64,000 bases of DNA, from contig NZ_JHQS01000056.1 in NCBI RefSeq assembly GCF_014843845.1, forward strand, positions 1 through 64,000. The letters are read 5' to 3'. Below, piece by piece: positions 40,107 to 49,230 of the stretch (its first letter is position 1; the number at the start of each line of letters is the position of its first letter). The notes under the pieces were generated by a model. It had not been told where the DNA came from, made no database searches, and saw nothing but the letters and a program-made list of their open reading frames with translations. The position numbers and the translations under genes are program-made. Source of the stretch: Mesorhizobium amorphae. GTDB taxonomy: Bacteria; Pseudomonadota; Alphaproteobacteria; Rhizobiales; Rhizobiaceae.

Positions 40107-41984
40107 ATGCTTGTTATCAACGACCTTTCGCTGCGCATGGCCGGGCGCCTGCTTCTCGACCACGCCTCGCTGACCTTGCCGGCCGGCACCAAGGCCGGCC
40201 TCGTCGGCCGCAACGGCACCGGCAAGACAACTTTGTTCAAGGCCATCACCGGCGATTTCCCCTCCGAGACCGGTTCGATCAGCCTGCCGAAGAACACCCG
40301 CATCGGCCAGGTGGCGCAGGAAGCGCCGGGCACCGAGGAGCCGCTGATCGAGATCGTGCTCAAGGCCGATGTCGAGCGCCAGGCGCTGCTCGAAGAGGAA
40401 AGGACGGCGACCGATCCGCACCGCATCGCCGACATCCACATGCGACTGGCCGACATCGATGCGCATTCGGCCGAGTCCCGCGCCGCCACCATCCTGGCCG
40501 GCCTCGGCTTCGACGATGCGGCGCAGCGCCGCCCGGCCTCGTCTTTCTCAGGCGGCTGGCGCATGCGCGTGGCGCTCGCCGCCGTACTGTTTTCCGAGCC
40601 CGACTTGTTGCTGCTCGACGAGCCGACCAACTATCTCGATCTCGAAGGCACGCTGTGGCTGGAGAACTACGTCTCCAAATATCCGCACACCGTGCTTCTG
40701 ATCTCGCACGACCGTGACCTGCTCAACCGCGCCGTCAACTCGATCGTCCATCTCGACCAGAAGAAGCTGACCTTCTGGCGCGGCGGCTACGACCAGTTCG
40801 AGCGCCAATACACCGAGCAGCGCGAATTGCAGGAGAAGGGCCGCGTCAAGCAGGAAGCGGCGCGCAAGCATATGGAGTCCTTCGTCGAGCGCTTCCGCGC
40901 CAAGGCTTCCAAGGCCAGGCAGGCGCAGTCGCGCATCAAGGCGCTGGAGAAGATGAAGCCGATCGCGGCGATCGTGAACGACACGGTGCGGCCGTTCTCC
41001 TTCCCCGAGCCGGTCAAGACGGTGGCCTCGCCGATCATCGCGCTGAACAGCGTCAATGTGGGCTACACCGAAGGCCAGCCGATCCTGAAGAAGATGACGC
41101 TGCGCATCGATGCCGACGACCGCATCGCGCTGCTCGGCGCCAATGGCAACGGCAAGTCGACCTTCGCCAAGCTTTTGTCCGGCCGCCTGAAGCAGGAGAC
41201 CGGCACCATGACGGTGGCGCCCGGGCTGAAAGTGGCGATCTTCGCCCAGCACCAGCTCGACGATCTCAGGCCGGAGGAAAATGCCTATGAGCATGTCCGC
41301 CGGCTGATGCCGGAGGCACCGGAATCGAAGGTGCGCGGCCGCGTCGCCCGGTTCGGCCTCACCACTGAAAAGATGAACACCGCCGCCAAGGACCTGTCGG
41401 GTGGCGAGAAGGCGCGGCTGCTGATGGGCCTGTCGGCCTTCGACGGGCCGAACCTGTTCATCCTCGACGAGCCGACCAACCATCTCGACATCGACAGCCG
41501 CGAATCGCTGATCCATGCGCTGAACGAGTTTCCGGGCGCAGTGATCCTGATCTCGCACGACCGCCATCTTTTGGAAGCGACGGCCGACCGGCTGTGGCTG
41601 GTCAAGGACGGCGCGGTCAATCCGTATGACGGCGATCTGGAGGATTACAAGACGCTGGTGACCGGCGTCTCCGGCGACCGCCGCGAGCGGCGCGAAGCTG
41701 ACAAGGCGTCGAAGGCCGACCGCCGTCGTGAGGCGGCGGCGCGCCGCGCCGCCTTCGAGCCGCTGGCCAAGGAAATCCGCGCCACCGAAGCGCTGATGGA
41801 CCGCATCCGCAAGCGCATGGACCTGATCGAGGACGAACTCGCCAATCCGGCGATCTATGAGAAGGATCCGTCGACAGCGACACGGCTCGCAAAGGAGCGC
41901 TCGCAGCTCGCCCATACGCTGGCCGGCCACGAGGAGAAGTGGCTGACCATGTCGGCGGAATATGAGGAAGGCACGGCGGAGTAG
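40107..41984 (+). CDS. ABC-F family ATPase (Uup/Ets-like)
   Basis: The 625-residue protein has two ABC domains and no membrane segments: Walker A VGRNGTGKT (about residues 32-40) and LGANGNGKS (about 342-350), signatures FSGGWRMRVALA and LSGGEKARLLMG, Walker B DLLLLDEPTNYLD and LFILDEPTNHLD. A charged linker (EKGRVKQEAARKHMESF, then KARQAQSRIKALEKM) joins the domains and a basic coiled-coil tail (about 530-620) follows. ABC-F proteins act on ribosomes or DNA. ATG 40107 gives the expected MLVINDLSLRMAG. Confidence 0.93.
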   Translation: MLVINDLSLRMAGRLLLDHASLTLPAGTKAGLVGRNGTGKTTLFKAITGDFPSETGSISLPKNTRIGQVAQEAPGTEEPLIEIVLKADVERQALLEEERTATDPHRIADIHMRLADIDAHSAESRAATILAGLGFDDAAQRRPASSFSGGWRMRVALAAVLFSEPDLLLLDEPTNYLDLEGTLWLENYVSKYPHTVLLISHDRDLLNRAVNSIVHLDQKKLTFWRGGYDQFERQYTEQRELQEKGRVKQEAARKHMESFVERFRAKASKARQAQSRIKALEKMKPIAAIVNDTVRPFSFPEPVKTVASPIIALNSVNVGYTEGQPILKKMTLRIDADDRIALLGANGNGKSTFAKLLSGRLKQETGTMTVAPGLKVAIFAQHQLDDLRPEENAYEHVRRLMPEAPESKVRGRVARFGLTTEKMNTAAKDLSGGEKARLLMGLSAFDGPNLFILDEPTNHLDIDSRESLIHALNEFPGAVILISHDRHLLEATADRLWLVKDGAVNPYDGDLEDYKTLVTGVSGDRRERREADKASKADRRREAAARRAAFEPLAKEIRATEALMDRIRKRMDLIEDELANPAIYEKDPSTATRLAKERSQLAHTLAGHEEKWLTMSAEYEEGTAE

Positions 41985-41994
41985 GGGTAGCGTG

Positions 41995-42016
41995 ATCTCC
42001 CCACTTGGGGGGAGAT
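41995..42016. repeat. ATCTCCCC hairpin, solo copy
   Basis: ATCTCCCC-acttgg-GGGGAGAT is a short copy of the dispersed palindromic element, placed just after the ABC-F stop. Confidence 0.75.
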
Positions 42017-42070
42017 TGGCTAATCGTCTGGCCCTACACGCCACCGCCGAAATTCGCTAGACAAAACCCC

Positions 42071-44191
42071 ATGAACCAGCACGCCAAGCTCCGCATCGGC
42101 CATTCGGCCTGTCCGCATGATTGCCCGTCGACCTGTGCGCTCGAGGTCGAGTTGCTCGACGACAAGCGAATCGGCCGCGTCCATGGCGCCAAGGCCAACA
42201 GCTATACCGCAGGCGTGATCTGCGCCAAAGTCGCCCGCTACGCCGACCGCGTCCATCACCCTGATCGCCTGCTGAAGCCGCTGGTCCGCGCCGGCGCCAA
42301 GGGCGAGGGCGCCTGGAAGGAATCCAGCTGGGAGGCGGCTCTCGACCTTGTCGCCGAGAAATTCATCGCGGCCGAGGAAAAACACGGCTCGCAGACGGTC
42401 TGGCCCTATTACTATGCCGGCACGATGGGGCTGGTGCAGCGCGACGGCATCGACCGGCTGCGCCACGCGAAAAAGTACTCCGGCTTCTTCGGCTCGATCT
42501 GCACCAACCTGGCCTGGACCGGCTGGATGATGGGGGCCGGCGCCTTGCGCGGACCCGACCCGCGCGAGATGGCCAAGTCCGACTGCGTCGTGATCTGGGG
42601 CACCAATGCCGTGGTCACGCAGGTCAACGTCATGACCCACGCCATCAAGGCGCGCAAGGAGCGTGGCGCCAAGATCGTCGTCATCGACGTCTACGAGAAC
42701 GCGACGATGAAGCAGGCCGATCTCGGCCTGGTGCTGAAGCCCGGCACCGATGGCGCGCTGGCCTGCGCGGTCATGCATGTGCTGTTCCGGGATGGCATGG
42801 CCGACCGCGCCTATCTGGAAAAATACACCGACGATCCGCGTGGGCTGGAAGAGCATCTAAAGGAGCGCACGCCGGAATGGGCGGCTTCGATCACCGGGCT
42901 CGACGTGGCCGAGATCGAGACCTTCGCCCACCTCGTCGGCACGACCAAGAAAACCTATTTTCGCCTTGGCTACGGCTTTGCACGCCAGCGCAACGGCGCG
43001 GTCAACATGCATGCGGCGTCCTGCATCGCCGCCGTCACCGGTTGCTGGCAGTATGAAGGCGGCGGCGCCTTCCACTCCAATTCCGGCATCTTCAAGCTGA
43101 ACCAGGATGTGCTCGAAGGCACCGCGATGCGCGACCCCAGCGTGCGCTATCTCGACCATTCGCGCATCGGTCCGGTGCTGACCGGCGCTGCGGACGCGCT
43201 CTATGGCGGCCCGCCGGTGACGGCGCTGCTGATCCAGAACACCAATCCGGCCAATGTCGCGCCCGAGCAGCGGTTGGTGCGCCAGGGTTTCCTGCGCGAC
43301 GATCTCTTCACTTGCGTGCACGAGCAGTTCATGACCGACACGGCCAAGCTCGCCGATGTCGTGCTGCCGGCGACGATGTTTCTGGAACATGACGACGTCT
43401 ACAAGGGCGGCGGCAACCAGCACATCACGCTCGGCCCGAAGCTGATCGACCCGCCGGAAGGGCCTCGCACCAACCACTTCGTCATCGAGGAACTGGGCAA
43501 GCGGCTCGGCGTCGCCGACCGGCCGGGCTTCGGGCTCACGGAGCAGCAGCATATCGACATCATTCTCGGCAAGCGCGGGCTGGGCAGCTTCGACAGCCTG
43601 AAAGAGCAAAAATGGGTCGACCTGCAGCCGGATTTCGAGGCCGCGCATTTCATCAATGGTTTCGACCATCCGGACGGAAAATTCCGCTTTCGCGCCGACT
43701 GGACCGGGCAGGCCGCTCCCAACCGGCCGCCGAAAAGCATGGGCCTGTTCGGGCCGGTGGAGCGGCTGCCGGAATTCCCCGATCATGTCGACTTGATCGA
43801 GGTGGCGGACGAAGCGCATCCGTTCCGGCTGACGACGTCGCCGGCACGCAACTTCCTTAACTCGACCTTCGCCGAGACGCCGGTGTCGAAGGCCAAGGAA
43901 GGCAGGCCGGAACTGCTTCTGCACCCCGACGACGCAGCCGCATTTGGGCTTGCCGATGGCGCCCGCGTCGAGGTTGGCAACCAGCGCGGCGAAGTGGTGC
44001 TGCATGCAAAACTGTTCGACGGCATCAAGCGCGGCGTGGTGATCGCCGAAGGCATCTGGCCGAACAGCGCGCATGAGCGCGGCGAGGGCATCAACGTTCT
44101 GACCGGTTCCGACGCGCCGGCGCCTTATGGCGGTGCGGCGCTGCACGACAACAAGGTCTGGCTGCGCAAGGCGGAAGAGCTGGGCGCCTAG
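42071..44191 (+). CDS. Molybdopterin oxidoreductase family protein
   Basis: The 706-residue protein has an N-terminal Fe4S4 site, CPHDCPSTC (about residues 14-22) with a further Cys in GVICAK (about 54), then the molybdopterin guanine dinucleotide-binding domains (WGTNAVVTQVNVMTH; QNTNPANVAPEQRLV; HEQFMTDTAKLADVVLPATMFLEHDD) and a C-terminal cofactor domain. It has no Tat signal, so it acts in the cytoplasm. No electron-transfer subunit adjoins. The substrate is unknown. moaD and moaE for its cofactor are at 22070-22811. Confidence 0.93.
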   Translation: MNQHAKLRIGHSACPHDCPSTCALEVELLDDKRIGRVHGAKANSYTAGVICAKVARYADRVHHPDRLLKPLVRAGAKGEGAWKESSWEAALDLVAEKFIAAEEKHGSQTVWPYYYAGTMGLVQRDGIDRLRHAKKYSGFFGSICTNLAWTGWMMGAGALRGPDPREMAKSDCVVIWGTNAVVTQVNVMTHAIKARKERGAKIVVIDVYENATMKQADLGLVLKPGTDGALACAVMHVLFRDGMADRAYLEKYTDDPRGLEEHLKERTPEWAASITGLDVAEIETFAHLVGTTKKTYFRLGYGFARQRNGAVNMHAASCIAAVTGCWQYEGGGAFHSNSGIFKLNQDVLEGTAMRDPSVRYLDHSRIGPVLTGAADALYGGPPVTALLIQNTNPANVAPEQRLVRQGFLRDDLFTCVHEQFMTDTAKLADVVLPATMFLEHDDVYKGGGNQHITLGPKLIDPPEGPRTNHFVIEELGKRLGVADRPGFGLTEQQHIDIILGKRGLGSFDSLKEQKWVDLQPDFEAAHFINGFDHPDGKFRFRADWTGQAAPNRPPKSMGLFGPVERLPEFPDHVDLIEVADEAHPFRLTTSPARNFLNSTFAETPVSKAKEGRPELLLHPDDAAAFGLADGARVEVGNQRGEVVLHAKLFDGIKRGVVIAEGIWPNSAHERGEGINVLTGSDAPAPYGGAALHDNKVWLRKAEELGA

Positions 44192-44291
44192 AGCAATTCC
44201 AGGAAAAGTGCGTAGCGGTTTTCCGTCCGGAATTGCGTCAAAACAAAGAGATAGAGCGGTTCGGCGTTTCCGTGAAACGATCAACCGCTCT
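44190..44291. repeat. Composite repeat: 55-bp element plus AGAGCGGTT palindrome
   Basis: The element at 44190-44244 (AGAGCAATTCCAGGAAAAGT..) recurs almost identically in inverted orientation at 48277-48331, with about two or three differences. It contains inner arms GCAATTCC/GGAATTGC. Next to it AGAGCGGTT (44253-44261) pairs with AACCGCTCT (44283-44291) around an inner CGTTTC-cgt-GAAACG. It overlaps the last base or two of the molybdopterin oxidoreductase stop. Confidence 0.85.
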
Positions 44292-44395
44292 AGCGGTGGC
44301 TTCCAGATTTGGCATCTGGCCCAAATGCCTGCCGTCGCGGCTGCCAGCTTCCGCGTCTATGGAGGCTCCCCTCAGCTGAGACGAGGAAGGATGCC

Positions 44396-45205
44396 ATGGC
44401 CGGGATTTCGCTGCTGGGAATACCGCATGACGAGAACTCGTCCTATCTGCGCGGCGCGGCGGCAGCGCCGACACTGATCAGGCGCGAACTGCACAGCGAC
44501 GCCCACAGCTCGTGGAGCGAAACCGGCTTCGATTTGACGGATCGCTTCGTCGACCATGGCGACATCGATTTCGCAGGCGCCGGCGACCCGTGGGATCAGA
44601 TCGAAAATGAGGTCGGCCGCGCGTTGGATGCCGGCCATCCGCTGATCAGCCTCGGCGGCGACCATGCCATCGCCTGGCCGGTTCTGCGCGCCGTGCGTCG
44701 CCGCCACCCCAGCCTGACGATCGTCCAGATCGACGCCCACCCCGACATCTATCCTGCCTATCAGGGCAATCTGCGCTCGCACACCTCGTCCTTCGCCCGC
44801 ATCATGGAGGAGCGGTTGGCCGACCGGCTGATCCAGATCGGCCTGCGCACCCTCAATGACGACCTTCGCGACCAGATCAGGCGCTTCGGCGTCGAGGTGG
44901 TCGAGGCGCGCCATTTCAGCGAAGGTCTGCGGCTCGACCTCAAGACGCCCGTCTACCTCTCGGTGGATCTCGACGGTCTCGATCCGGCCTTTGCGCCTGG
45001 CGTCTCCCACCGCGAGCCCGGTGGGCTGTCGACCCGCCAGGTGATCAGCCTCATCCAGGGCATCGACCAACGAATCGTCGCCGCGGATGTCGTCGAATAC
45101 AATTCAAGCCAGGATGTCTCGAACCTGACGGCACTGGTTGCCGCCAAGCTGGTGAAGGAGATCGCCGGCATGATGCTGAAGACCAACGGCGCGACTGCCG
45201 GCTGA
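44396..45205 (+). CDS. Agmatinase/arginase-family hydrolase
   Basis: The 269-residue enzyme has the ureohydrolase manganese motifs GGDHAIAWP (about residues 83-91), VQIDAHPD (about 106-113) and SVDLDGLDPAFAPGVSHREPGG (starting about 187), so the binuclear metal site is complete. It hydrolyses a guanidino compound to amine and urea, or a formimino/amide analogue; agmatinase-like by overall sequence, but the substrate is unproven. ATG 44396 is chosen with GAGGAAGG upstream. Confidence 0.93.
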   Translation: MAGISLLGIPHDENSSYLRGAAAAPTLIRRELHSDAHSSWSETGFDLTDRFVDHGDIDFAGAGDPWDQIENEVGRALDAGHPLISLGGDHAIAWPVLRAVRRRHPSLTIVQIDAHPDIYPAYQGNLRSHTSSFARIMEERLADRLIQIGLRTLNDDLRDQIRRFGVEVVEARHFSEGLRLDLKTPVYLSVDLDGLDPAFAPGVSHREPGGLSTRQVISLIQGIDQRIVAADVVEYNSSQDVSNLTALVAAKLVKEIAGMMLKTNGATAG

Positions 45206-45267
45206 ATCAATTTGGCAAGGCGGCGTGCTAGACGATTGTTCCGACTCGCCTTTCAATAGGACACGCC

Positions 45268-46041
45268 ATGCCACTCCTCAGGATAGCCATCGCCGGCGCG
45301 CTTGGCCGCATGGGTCGCCAGATGGTGGAAGCCATCGAGGCTGATCCGCGGCTGGCGCTGGCCGCCTGTTTCCATCGGCCCGGCGTCGCCGGCGAAGGGC
45401 TGGTCAGTCGAGATGATGCACTGGCCGCTGCCGACGTGGTCATCGACTTCACCACGCCGGCCGCATCCGCTGAACTCGCAGAAACCTGCGCAGCGCGTGG
45501 CGGGCCGGCACTGGTGATCGGCTCGACCGGTTTCAACGACGGGCAACTTGCCGCGATTGCAGCTGCGGCCAAAACCATCGCCATCGTGCGCTCCGGCAGT
45601 TATTCGCTCGGGCTCAACATGTTGGTCGGGCTGGTCGAGCAGGCGGCCAGCGCACTCGATCCCGATGACTGGGATGTCGAGTTATTCGAGGCGCATCATC
45701 GCCACAAGGTCGATGCGCCGTCCGGCACCGCGCTGATGCTGGGTGAGGCCGCGGCCAGGGGACGCGGCATCGAACTCGACGTCGTGGCGCGGCGCGTTCG
45801 CGATGGCATCATCGGCCCGCGGCCGCAAGGCGAAATCGGCTTCGCGGTAGTGCGCGGTGGCAGCATCGTCGGCGAGCACAGCATCAGCTTCTGCACCGAG
45901 GGCGAGGTGGTCACCCTGTCGCATTCGGTCGGCGACCGTATCATGTTCGCGCGCGGCGCCATCGCCGCCGCCCTTTGGGTGGCCGGACGCCCGCCCGGCC
46001 AATACGACATGCGCGATGTGCTCGGGTTCAACGCCTCGTGA
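45268..46041 (+). CDS. dapB: 4-hydroxy-tetrahydrodipicolinate reductase
   Basis: The 257-residue NAD(P)H enzyme acts in the diaminopimelate/lysine pathway. Visible are the nucleotide motif IAGALGRMGRQM (about residues 7-18), GSTGFND (about 89-95) and the catalytic region EAHHRHKVDAPSGTALMLGEAA (about 144-165) with His-His and Lys. Length fits. It follows the ureohydrolase gene by 62 bp but starts its own ribosome site. Whether another dapB exists elsewhere in the genome cannot be seen. Confidence 0.95.
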   Translation: MPLLRIAIAGALGRMGRQMVEAIEADPRLALAACFHRPGVAGEGLVSRDDALAAADVVIDFTTPAASAELAETCAARGGPALVIGSTGFNDGQLAAIAAAAKTIAIVRSGSYSLGLNMLVGLVEQAASALDPDDWDVELFEAHHRHKVDAPSGTALMLGEAAARGRGIELDVVARRVRDGIIGPRPQGEIGFAVVRGGSIVGEHSISFCTEGEVVTLSHSVGDRIMFARGAIAAALWVAGRPPGQYDMRDVLGFNAS

Positions 46042-46217
46042 TGAGCAATCCTGCCTGATTTCGACTATTTGCCGTCATCGAACGGCTGAAAGCCAGCTGA
46101 AAGCTTGGCCGTGCCATGACGGTGCCGCGGTGTTCACCGTGTGACCAGTCCTGGTGGCCGGCGAGGAGGAAATGCGGCGCAGCCTTTGGCGCGCGCCGCC
46201 CAGGTGGAGGAAGTTTC

Positions 46218-47231
46218 GTGACCGGTTTCATCTCGAAGTACGCCTTGCGTTCAGCGGCGCTGGCGTTGGCCATCGCCGCCATGGGTGCCACGACGGCATC
46301 GGCGGCCGACAAGATCACCATCATCGTCGGCGGCATGGAAAAGCAGATCTATCTGCCGGCGGTGCTTGCCCAGCAGCTCGGCTACTTCAAGGATCAGGGG
46401 CTCGATGTCGAGCTGGTCAATTCGCGCGCCGGCGTCGAGGCCGAAAACGAATTGCTGGCCGGCGCCGTGCAGGGCGTCGTCGGCTTCTACGACCACACCA
46501 TCGACCTGCAGTCGAAGGGCAAATACATCCAGTCGATCGTCCAGTTCAGCCAGGCGCCGGGCGAGGTCGAACTGGTCTCCGCCAAGCACCCGGAGATCAA
46601 GTCGCCGGCCGACTTCAAGGGCGCCACGCTCGGCGTCACCGGCCTTGGCTCCTCGACCGATTTCCTCAGTCAGTATCTTGCCGTTCGCAACGGGCTGAAG
46701 CCCGGCGACTACACGCTGCTGCCGGTCGGTGCCGGCAACACCTTCATCGCCGCAGTCAAGCAGGATCAGATCCAGGCCGGCATGACCACCGAACCGACCA
46801 TCGCCCAGTTGCTGAAGACCGGCGAGGCCAGCGTCCTCGTCGACATGCGTACCCCTGAAAAGACCAAGGAAGCGCTCGGCGGGCCCTATCCGGCGGCGTC
46901 CTTCTACGTCCAGTCCGCCTGGCTCGATGACCACAAGGACGAGGCACAGAAGCTCGCCAATGCCTTCGTCAAGACGATGAAATTCATCGCCACCCATTCG
47001 GCCGAGGAGATCGCCGACAAGATGCCGAAGGATTATTATGCCGGCAACAGGGATCTCTACGTGCAGGGGCTGGCCGGCGGCAAGGCGATGTTCACGCCCG
47101 ACGGCCGCATGCCGGCCGACGGTCCGCCGACCGTGCTCAAGGTCCTCTCGACATTCTCCAAGAGCCTGCAGGGCAAGCAGATCGACCTGTCGAAGACCTA
47201 CACGACTGCGTTCGTCGACGCCGCCAAGTAG
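46218..47231 (+). CDS. ABC transporter substrate-binding protein, nitrate/sulfonate/taurine class
   Basis: The 337-residue protein has a signal peptide (about residues 1-30, ASA-AD) and an NMT1/SsuA-like fold (IIVGGMEKQIYLPAVLAQQLGYFKDQGLDVELVNS, then LLPVGAGNTFIAAVKQDQIQAG). GTG 46218 is chosen because GGAGG lies eight bases upstream and the signal peptide begins there. It is the first gene of an importer with ATPase and permease downstream. The ligand could be a sulfonate, nitrile, pyrimidine precursor or similar; not decidable. Confidence 0.92.
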   Translation: MTGFISKYALRSAALALAIAAMGATTASAADKITIIVGGMEKQIYLPAVLAQQLGYFKDQGLDVELVNSRAGVEAENELLAGAVQGVVGFYDHTIDLQSKGKYIQSIVQFSQAPGEVELVSAKHPEIKSPADFKGATLGVTGLGSSTDFLSQYLAVRNGLKPGDYTLLPVGAGNTFIAAVKQDQIQAGMTTEPTIAQLLKTGEASVLVDMRTPEKTKEALGGPYPAASFYVQSAWLDDHKDEAQKLANAFVKTMKFIATHSAEEIADKMPKDYYAGNRDLYVQGLAGGKAMFTPDGRMPADGPPTVLKVLSTFSKSLQGKQIDLSKTYTTAFVDAAK

Positions 47232-47389
47232 CGTCGCACCCACGGGCATCGGTTTCTGTATCGCCCGTTGAAGAACAAGGGTTTTCGCCGTTCGCTTGAA
47301 TCAAACCGGCAGCGCGGCCCTTGCCAGACCACCAGGAGACCCGCGGCTGCGCTGCGGGCTCCCTTGACCCATTGCGACAGGAGTGTGCC

Positions 47390-48244
47390 ATGCAACTGCA
47401 ACCCATGGCGGCCGGGAGGCTGTCTCAGGCCGCGCCACCGGCCGATGCGGCGATCGCCATTGACGACGTGACGCTGCGCTTCGTCACGCCCGACGGCCAC
47501 ATGATGACGGCGATCCGCGATTTCACCATGACGGTGGCGCGCGGCGAGTTCGCCTGCGTCGTCGGGCCGACCGGTTGCGGCAAGTCGACGACGCTCAACC
47601 TCGTCACCGGCCTGCTCAGACCGACCACCGGCAATGTCCGTGTCATGGGCAACCCGGTCACCGACATCAGTCGCGACATCGGCTTCGTCTTCCAGGCCGA
47701 TGCGCTGTTTCCGTGGCGCAGCGTCATCGACAATGTCGCCGCCGGCCCGCTCTATCGCGGCACGTCGAAGGCGCAGGCCTATGAGCGGGCGCGTGACTGG
47801 ATCGGCCGCGTCGGCCTCGGCCGCTTTGAAAAGCATTATCCCCACCAGCTCTCCGGCGGCATGCGCAAGCGCGTCGCGCTCGCCCAGACCTTCATCAACC
47901 AGCCCAAGATCCTGCTGATGGACGAGCCGTTCAGCGCACTCGACATGCAGACCCGCACGGCCATGCAGGACGAGTTGCTGGGTCTGTGGTCGGAGCAGAA
48001 ATCCTCCGTCGTCTTCGTCACCCACGACCTCGAGGAGGCGGTGGCGCTGGCCGACAAGGTCTATGTGCTGACGGCGGGGCCGGGCACGGTCAAGAGCGTC
48101 TACCGCATCGACCTGCCGCGCCCGCGCGTCATGGCCGACATCCGCTACGACCCGAAATTCGTCGAGATCGCCAAGGTGATCTGGAACGATTTGCGCGAGG
48201 AAGTGCAGCTCGGCCAGAGCCGCACTTTGCAGACCGGCCATTAG
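47390..48244 (+). CDS. ABC transporter ATPase, SsuB/TauB type
   Basis: The 284-residue protein has Walker A GPTGCGKST (about residues 62-70), Q-loop FVFQADALFPWRSV, signature LSGGMRKRVALAQ, Walker B ILLMDEPFSALD and H-loop FVTHDLEEAVALAD, the pattern of nitrate/sulfonate/taurine importers. A 20-residue Ala/Pro-rich N-terminus precedes the domain. GACAGGAG is an adequate ribosome site for ATG 47390. Confidence 0.94.
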   Translation: MQLQPMAAGRLSQAAPPADAAIAIDDVTLRFVTPDGHMMTAIRDFTMTVARGEFACVVGPTGCGKSTTLNLVTGLLRPTTGNVRVMGNPVTDISRDIGFVFQADALFPWRSVIDNVAAGPLYRGTSKAQAYERARDWIGRVGLGRFEKHYPHQLSGGMRKRVALAQTFINQPKILLMDEPFSALDMQTRTAMQDELLGLWSEQKSSVVFVTHDLEEAVALADKVYVLTAGPGTVKSVYRIDLPRPRVMADIRYDPKFVEIAKVIWNDLREEVQLGQSRTLQTGH

Positions 48245-48331
48245 AGCGGGTCGCCGACCCGCCTCTAATGATTTTTGTTTTTTCGCAATTCCGGACGGAA
48301 AACCGCTTGGCACTTTTCCTGGAATTGCTCT
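48243..48331. repeat. Hairpin plus inverted copy of the 55-bp element
   Basis: GCGGGTC-gcc-GACCCGC at 48246-48262, bordered by TTAGAG/CTCTAA, is followed by the 55-bp element 48277-48331 in inverse orientation to its copy at 44190. It lies inside the importer operon, between the ATPase and permease genes, and could lower permease expression relative to the upstream genes. Confidence 0.82.
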
Positions 48332-48347
48332 GAGAGGAGACACCGCC

Positions 48348-49226
48348 ATGACCGCCATCTCTCCCGCCGCCGACCATGCTGCCGTCCGCGACGCCTCGAT
48401 CGCCGTTGCCGAAAGCATGGCGAAGGCGCAGCTGCGCCTTCGCCATGCGCTGGTCATCGGCTTGCGCCTGGCTATCCTCGTCGTCTTCCTCGGCCTGTGG
48501 GAACTCGGTGCCGATTACAATTTCATCGACCCGTTCTTCTTCGCCAGCCCCTCCGGCATCTGGCAGCAGATCTGGTCGTGGATCACCGAAGGCACTTCGC
48601 AAGGCCCGCTCTGGCTGCAGACCTATGTGACGCTGGAGGAAACCTTCCTCGGCTTCGTCATCGGCGCCCTTGGCGGCATCGCCGCCGGCATCATCCTTGG
48701 CCGCAACCGGCTGCTCGCCGACGTGTTTTCGATCTACATCAAGATCGCCAATTCCGTGCCGCGCGTCGTGCTTGGCTCGGTGTTCATCATCGCGCTTGGC
48801 CTCGGCATGGCTTCCAAGGTGGCGCTGGCGGTGGTGATGGTGTTCTTCGTCGTCTTCGCCAATGCCTTCCAGGGCGTGCGTGAAGCCGACCGGGCGATGA
48901 TCGCCAACGCCCAGATTCTTGGCGCCTCGCCGTTCCAGATCACCCGCACCGTCATCATCCCGTCGGCGATGAGCTGGATCCTGGCGAGTCTCCATGTCAG
49001 TTTCGGCTTCGCGCTGGTCGGCGCCGTGGTCGGCGAATTCCTCGGCGCCAAGCAAGGCATGGGCCTGCTGATCTCGACGGCGCAGGGCGCCTTCAATGCC
49101 AACGGCGTCTTCGCCGCCATGGTCATCCTGGCGGTGATGGCGCTTGTGGTGGAATTCATCATCACCCGCTTCGAGAACTATGTCGTCAAATGGCGCCCGG
49201 CTCCGTTCAACGAGCAGGGAGCCTGA
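48348..49226 (+). CDS. ABC transporter permease, SsuC/TauC type
   Basis: The 292-residue protein has six membrane segments and the EAA-loop sequence READRAMIANAQILGASPFQITRTVIIPSA (starting about residue 180) that contacts the ATPase. The hydrophilic N-terminus of about 30 residues includes a coil-like KAQLRLRHA. GAGAGGAGA precedes ATG 48348. It converges, four bases apart, with the histidine-kinase gene. Confidence 0.94.
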   Translation: MTAISPAADHAAVRDASIAVAESMAKAQLRLRHALVIGLRLAILVVFLGLWELGADYNFIDPFFFASPSGIWQQIWSWITEGTSQGPLWLQTYVTLEETFLGFVIGALGGIAAGIILGRNRLLADVFSIYIKIANSVPRVVLGSVFIIALGLGMASKVALAVVMVFFVVFANAFQGVREADRAMIANAQILGASPFQITRTVIIPSAMSWILASLHVSFGFALVGAVVGEFLGAKQGMGLLISTAQGAFNANGVFAAMVILAVMALVVEFIITRFENYVVKWRPAPFNEQGA

Positions 49227-49230
49227 TCGA

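Noticed and set aside
40548..42044. 498-codon minus frame opposite the ABC-F gene
   Set aside because: Antisense shadow of a gene with two complete ABC domains.
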